This document shows, piece after piece, positions 19,701-21,573 of a DNA stretch of 21,573 nt. Location of the stretch: positions 3,995 through 25,567 of the forward strand of contig FLMG01000761.1 of assembly GCA_900088475.1 (NCBI GenBank), in the 5' to 3' direction. The notes beneath the pieces are model-generated. The model was not told where the DNA came from. It saw only the letters and a program-made list of their open reading frames with translations, and did not search any database. Position numbers and translations under genes: made by a program. Each line of letters opens with the position of its first letter. Positions within the stretch are counted from its first letter, which is position 1. The stretch is from Hyphochytrium catenoides. Taxonomy: Eukaryota; Sar; Hyphochytriomycetes; Hyphochytriales; Hyphochytriaceae.

Positions 19701-20521
19701 TGGGCAACATTGGCTAGGCTCTCAGACTGTAACGTAAGTTTGCTCATTGTTGCCTACACTTTCTCTCGTCCTCACTCTTGCAGAAAGCAAAGGAGCAAAG
19801 TACTCCGAGCACAGCAGAGAGAAGAGGGCCCAACGCCAAGCTACCTCACCGTCTCCCTGTCTTTGGCAAGCAGCGGAAGCCCATCATGAAGTCCACTGCC
19901 ATTGGTATCTTCACCTACTTAGACAACGACGATCTGTACAATGCTTCTCTTGTCAATCATCTATGGACGAAGCTAGCCCTGGATGAGGAGATCTGGCAGT
20001 ACTAGTCTCTCCCTCTCTCTCTTTTTCTGTTGATTAAACCTTTCCTGTTCTCTCCCGGGTCTCCGTGCCCTCTTGCTGCCAAAAAGCAAAGAGGCACGGC
20101 ACAAGATGCCCTTTACGTCCGAGAGACCACTCTCCTTTGTGCCCTGTACCATTAGTATGCTCTACCTGCCGATGTACTCTTCCTGCCTGCGCCTCTTTTT
20201 AGCCCAATCTCGGGCTTTGCAATGAGTGCTTCTTCTTTTCCGCTAAGCCGATATGTCTTGGTCGTAGATATTGCTTTGCTTTTTTTCTTTCTTTGCGTCT
20301 TGCCTTCTTTTTCTCTCTCTTTCTCTGTTCCTCCCAATGTAGCCAGCTACAAGGAGAGGTGTTTGAGATTGAGACTAAGTGACCGTAGTCTACCTCGTAA
20401 TCCAACTGTTCCCGTTATCTCGCCGATGACAAGTCTTGTCGAAGGGAAAGAAGAGAGCCGTGAAGACCCTACCACTGTGTCTCTCCCTTCCTCGTCCTTT
20501 TCCCTAATATTTAATGCTTGA
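16723..20521 (+). CDS. Tandem CXC (tesmin/TSO1/LIN54-type) DNA-binding protein with C-terminal F-box
   Basis: Exons joined in phase: 16723-16789, 16895-17282, 17643-17918, 18009-18638, 18883-19525, then either 19784-20005 (stop TAG; 741 aa) or 19784-19998 plus 20087-20154 and 20343-20521 (821 aa). The N-terminal 440 residues are Ser/Pro-rich with many SP sites. CXC1 is at about 442-475 ([16 protein letters not shown]), the family spacer [10 protein letters not shown] at 493-502, and CXC2 at about 522-560 ([16 protein letters not shown]). All expected cysteines are present. Tandem CXC domains bind zinc and CHR-like DNA in LIN54. The end reads [20 protein letters not shown] and ALDEEIW (710-739), an F-box that would bind Skp1. 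The longer model adds [11 protein letters not shown], which resembles segments that follow F-boxes, but its first acceptor (AAAAG) is weak. The start context is AATTATGG. CXC plus F-box is an unusual architecture. Confidence 0.85.
18727..18782 (+). repeat. CT-rich tract in the intron between the two halves of CXC1
   Basis: A CT-rich stretch inside intron 18639-18882. The intron splits CXC1 between CLKL and YCECF, and the sense strand is pyrimidine-rich as in other introns of this window. Confidence 0.7.
20087..20521 (+). other. Candidate alternative 3' exons of the CXC/F-box gene
   Basis: If the terminal exon uses the donor TGGCA|GTACTA at 19999, exons 20087-20154 and 20343-20521 join in phase. 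They give [15 protein letters not shown], then [12 protein letters not shown] and a Ser-rich end at TGA 20519-20521. If not used, translation stops at TAG 20003-20005 and this stretch is 3' UTR. The acceptor CCAAAAAG is poor; the acceptor CCAATGTAG is good. Confidence 0.45.
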
Positions 20522-21138
20522 CAGCCCTCCGAGGCCTCATTCCAGCTTCAGAGAGAAAGAAAGCGTTGCGGACCTGCTCTGCAGACATTCTCTCTTCTCT
20601 CTCTTCCCTTTTTCCCTTTCCCTCCCATTGATAGTTCAAACTAATGAAGTGACATTGATAACGAGACCTGACCCTCTAGTCTAACTCTCCACTCAGAGAG
20701 GAGCTGAGAAGGAGAAGAGCATGTGCGTTTGAGTGAGAAAAGAGAAAGAAGATAGTGAAAGAGAGAAACAAGCTTGCGAGCCGCAATGGACAGGGAGTGA
20801 GGAACCAGGCCTTATTTTATAACTCTATTCACTAGCAGAGGGAGAGAAGTTACGATTCAGAGAAAGCGAAGTCGAGGAAAAGGAAGGTTTAACAGTTTCT
20901 AAGGGATTGGCGAAAACTAGAGAAGAGAGAGAAAGAGAGAGAGACACCAGGAGGACAGGGATCAGATCCCACGGTCTTATCTCTGTCTCCTAAGCCCATC
21001 CTAGCGGCTTTAAAGAGAAGTAGACAGAGAACCAACAAAAGAGAGAGGAGAGATAGAGTTAAGAAGAGAGACAGACAGACAAAGAGAGAGGTAGAAAGAG
21101 AGAGTGAAGGGTAAAGCTTTGCAAAGAAAGGAGAGAGA
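20522..21138. repeat. Convergent intergenic region with CT-to-GA strand switch
   Basis: Between the plus-strand CXC gene and the minus-strand GAF gene. The plus strand is CT-rich to about 20630, then becomes GA-rich from about 20700 to 21140, including a GA run near 20922-20944. This mirrors the change of transcribed strand. No coding frame is supported; the two 3' UTRs probably lie here. Confidence 0.6.
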
Positions 21139-21573
21139 CTAGCCCCATTCGTCTACCAAGTTGCAGATGGAATCGATGTCCACCACCTGTCCTTCTGACT
21201 CCTCCCCGCCACTCTCTATAAACCGAATGGCGCGGTTAGCAATGCTTTGAACCGTGTACTCCTGCTCCTGAGTTAGAGTCGCCCTTCGAATCTCTCTCTC
21301 TTTCTCCTCTCTTCTCTCTCCCTCGTTCTCTCCCTCCAGTTCTGGATCTTTCAACGGCGATGAAGAGAAAGCCGACAGAGTCCCAATACAGATGCCATCG
21401 GAGGTGATGAGCCTCATTCCCACGTAATAATCAATGTCCAGGCGCGCTCTCTCTGTCCCTTTCTTCTCTCTCTCTTCTCTCCTTCCCTTTCTCTTGCTGC
21501 TTCTGTGCGGCAGTAGAGCTAAGTCTGCATCCTTAACATTCGTCATGACGAAAGGACATCCACTCGCTTGCAC
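21139..21573 (-). CDS. GAF-domain protein, C-terminal end (5' part beyond window)
   Basis: An open frame of 144 codons, running off the right edge and ending at TAG 21141-21139. The first codon in the window is GTG, so this is not the start. It reads as the second half of a GAF domain: CPFVMTNVKDADL, then YYVGMRLITSDGICIGTLSA (the conserved Y-x-G-x-x-L-x-T-x-D-G-x-x-I-G-T-L core), and a final helix LTQEQEYTVQSIANRAIRFI. The last 18 residues are acidic and end DEWG. Two charged, GA-repeat-derived segments interrupt the domain: RSSKRKGRREEREKKGTER before the core and EGENEGERREEKEREIRR before the last helix. They stay in frame. Ligand and partner domains cannot be told from this fragment. Confidence 0.75.
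   Translation of the reverse strand: MQASGCPFVMTNVKDADLALLPHRSSKRKGRREEREKKGTERARLDIDYYVGMRLITSDGICIGTLSAFSSSPLKDPELEGENEGERREEKEREIRRATLTQEQEYTVQSIANRAIRFIESGGEESEGQVVDIDSICNLVDEWG

Overview
This is a stretch of protist or algal nuclear DNA. The protein-coding genes are eukaryotic (eEF2, a GPI mannosyltransferase, a CXC/tesmin-type protein, a SAP30/PHD chromatin protein). Most are split by GT-AG introns, which I joined by hand using reading-frame phase and known family motifs. Introns and untranslated DNA are full of (CT)n/(GA)n microsatellites, and the pyrimidine-rich strand is usually the sense strand. A short TTAGGG-type motif lies in one intron. I cannot name the species.

Layout, left to right. 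1-2701 (minus): the N-terminal part of a PIG-Z/SMP3-type GPI mannosyltransferase 4, whose five to six small exons are buried in GA/CT repeats; its 3' end is off the left edge. 3478-6078 (minus): an intact, intronless 866-aa elongation factor 2. 6079-9659: about 3.6 kb with no convincing gene, rich in triplet runs. 9660-11327 (plus): a membrane protein with a ubiquitin-like domain, four predicted transmembrane helices and Ser-Pro-rich tails. 11556-12937 (minus): a seven-exon, 253-aa protein joining a SAP30-type Sin3-binding domain to an ING-like PHD finger. 13121-13925 (plus): an unrecognised, probably spliced gene, divergent from the previous one. 13926-16722: 2.8 kb with no clear gene, but with three E2F-type motifs and one CHR-type motif in the part nearest the next gene. 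16723-20521 (plus): a multi-exon protein with two CXC (tesmin/TSO1/LIN54) domains and a C-terminal F-box. 20522-21138: repeat-rich DNA between convergent genes. 21139-21573 (minus): the C-terminal end of a GAF-domain protein that runs off the right edge.

The most notable items are two unusual domain fusions about 4 kb apart. SAP30 plus ING-type PHD combines two modules that are separate subunits of the yeast Rpd3L/Sin3 histone deacetylase complex. Tandem CXC plus F-box combines a cell-cycle DNA-binding module with a ubiquitin-ligase adaptor motif, and its upstream region carries E2F and CHR-like motifs of the kind read by DREAM/MuvB complexes. The genes do not form an operon. Functional links between them are inference only.
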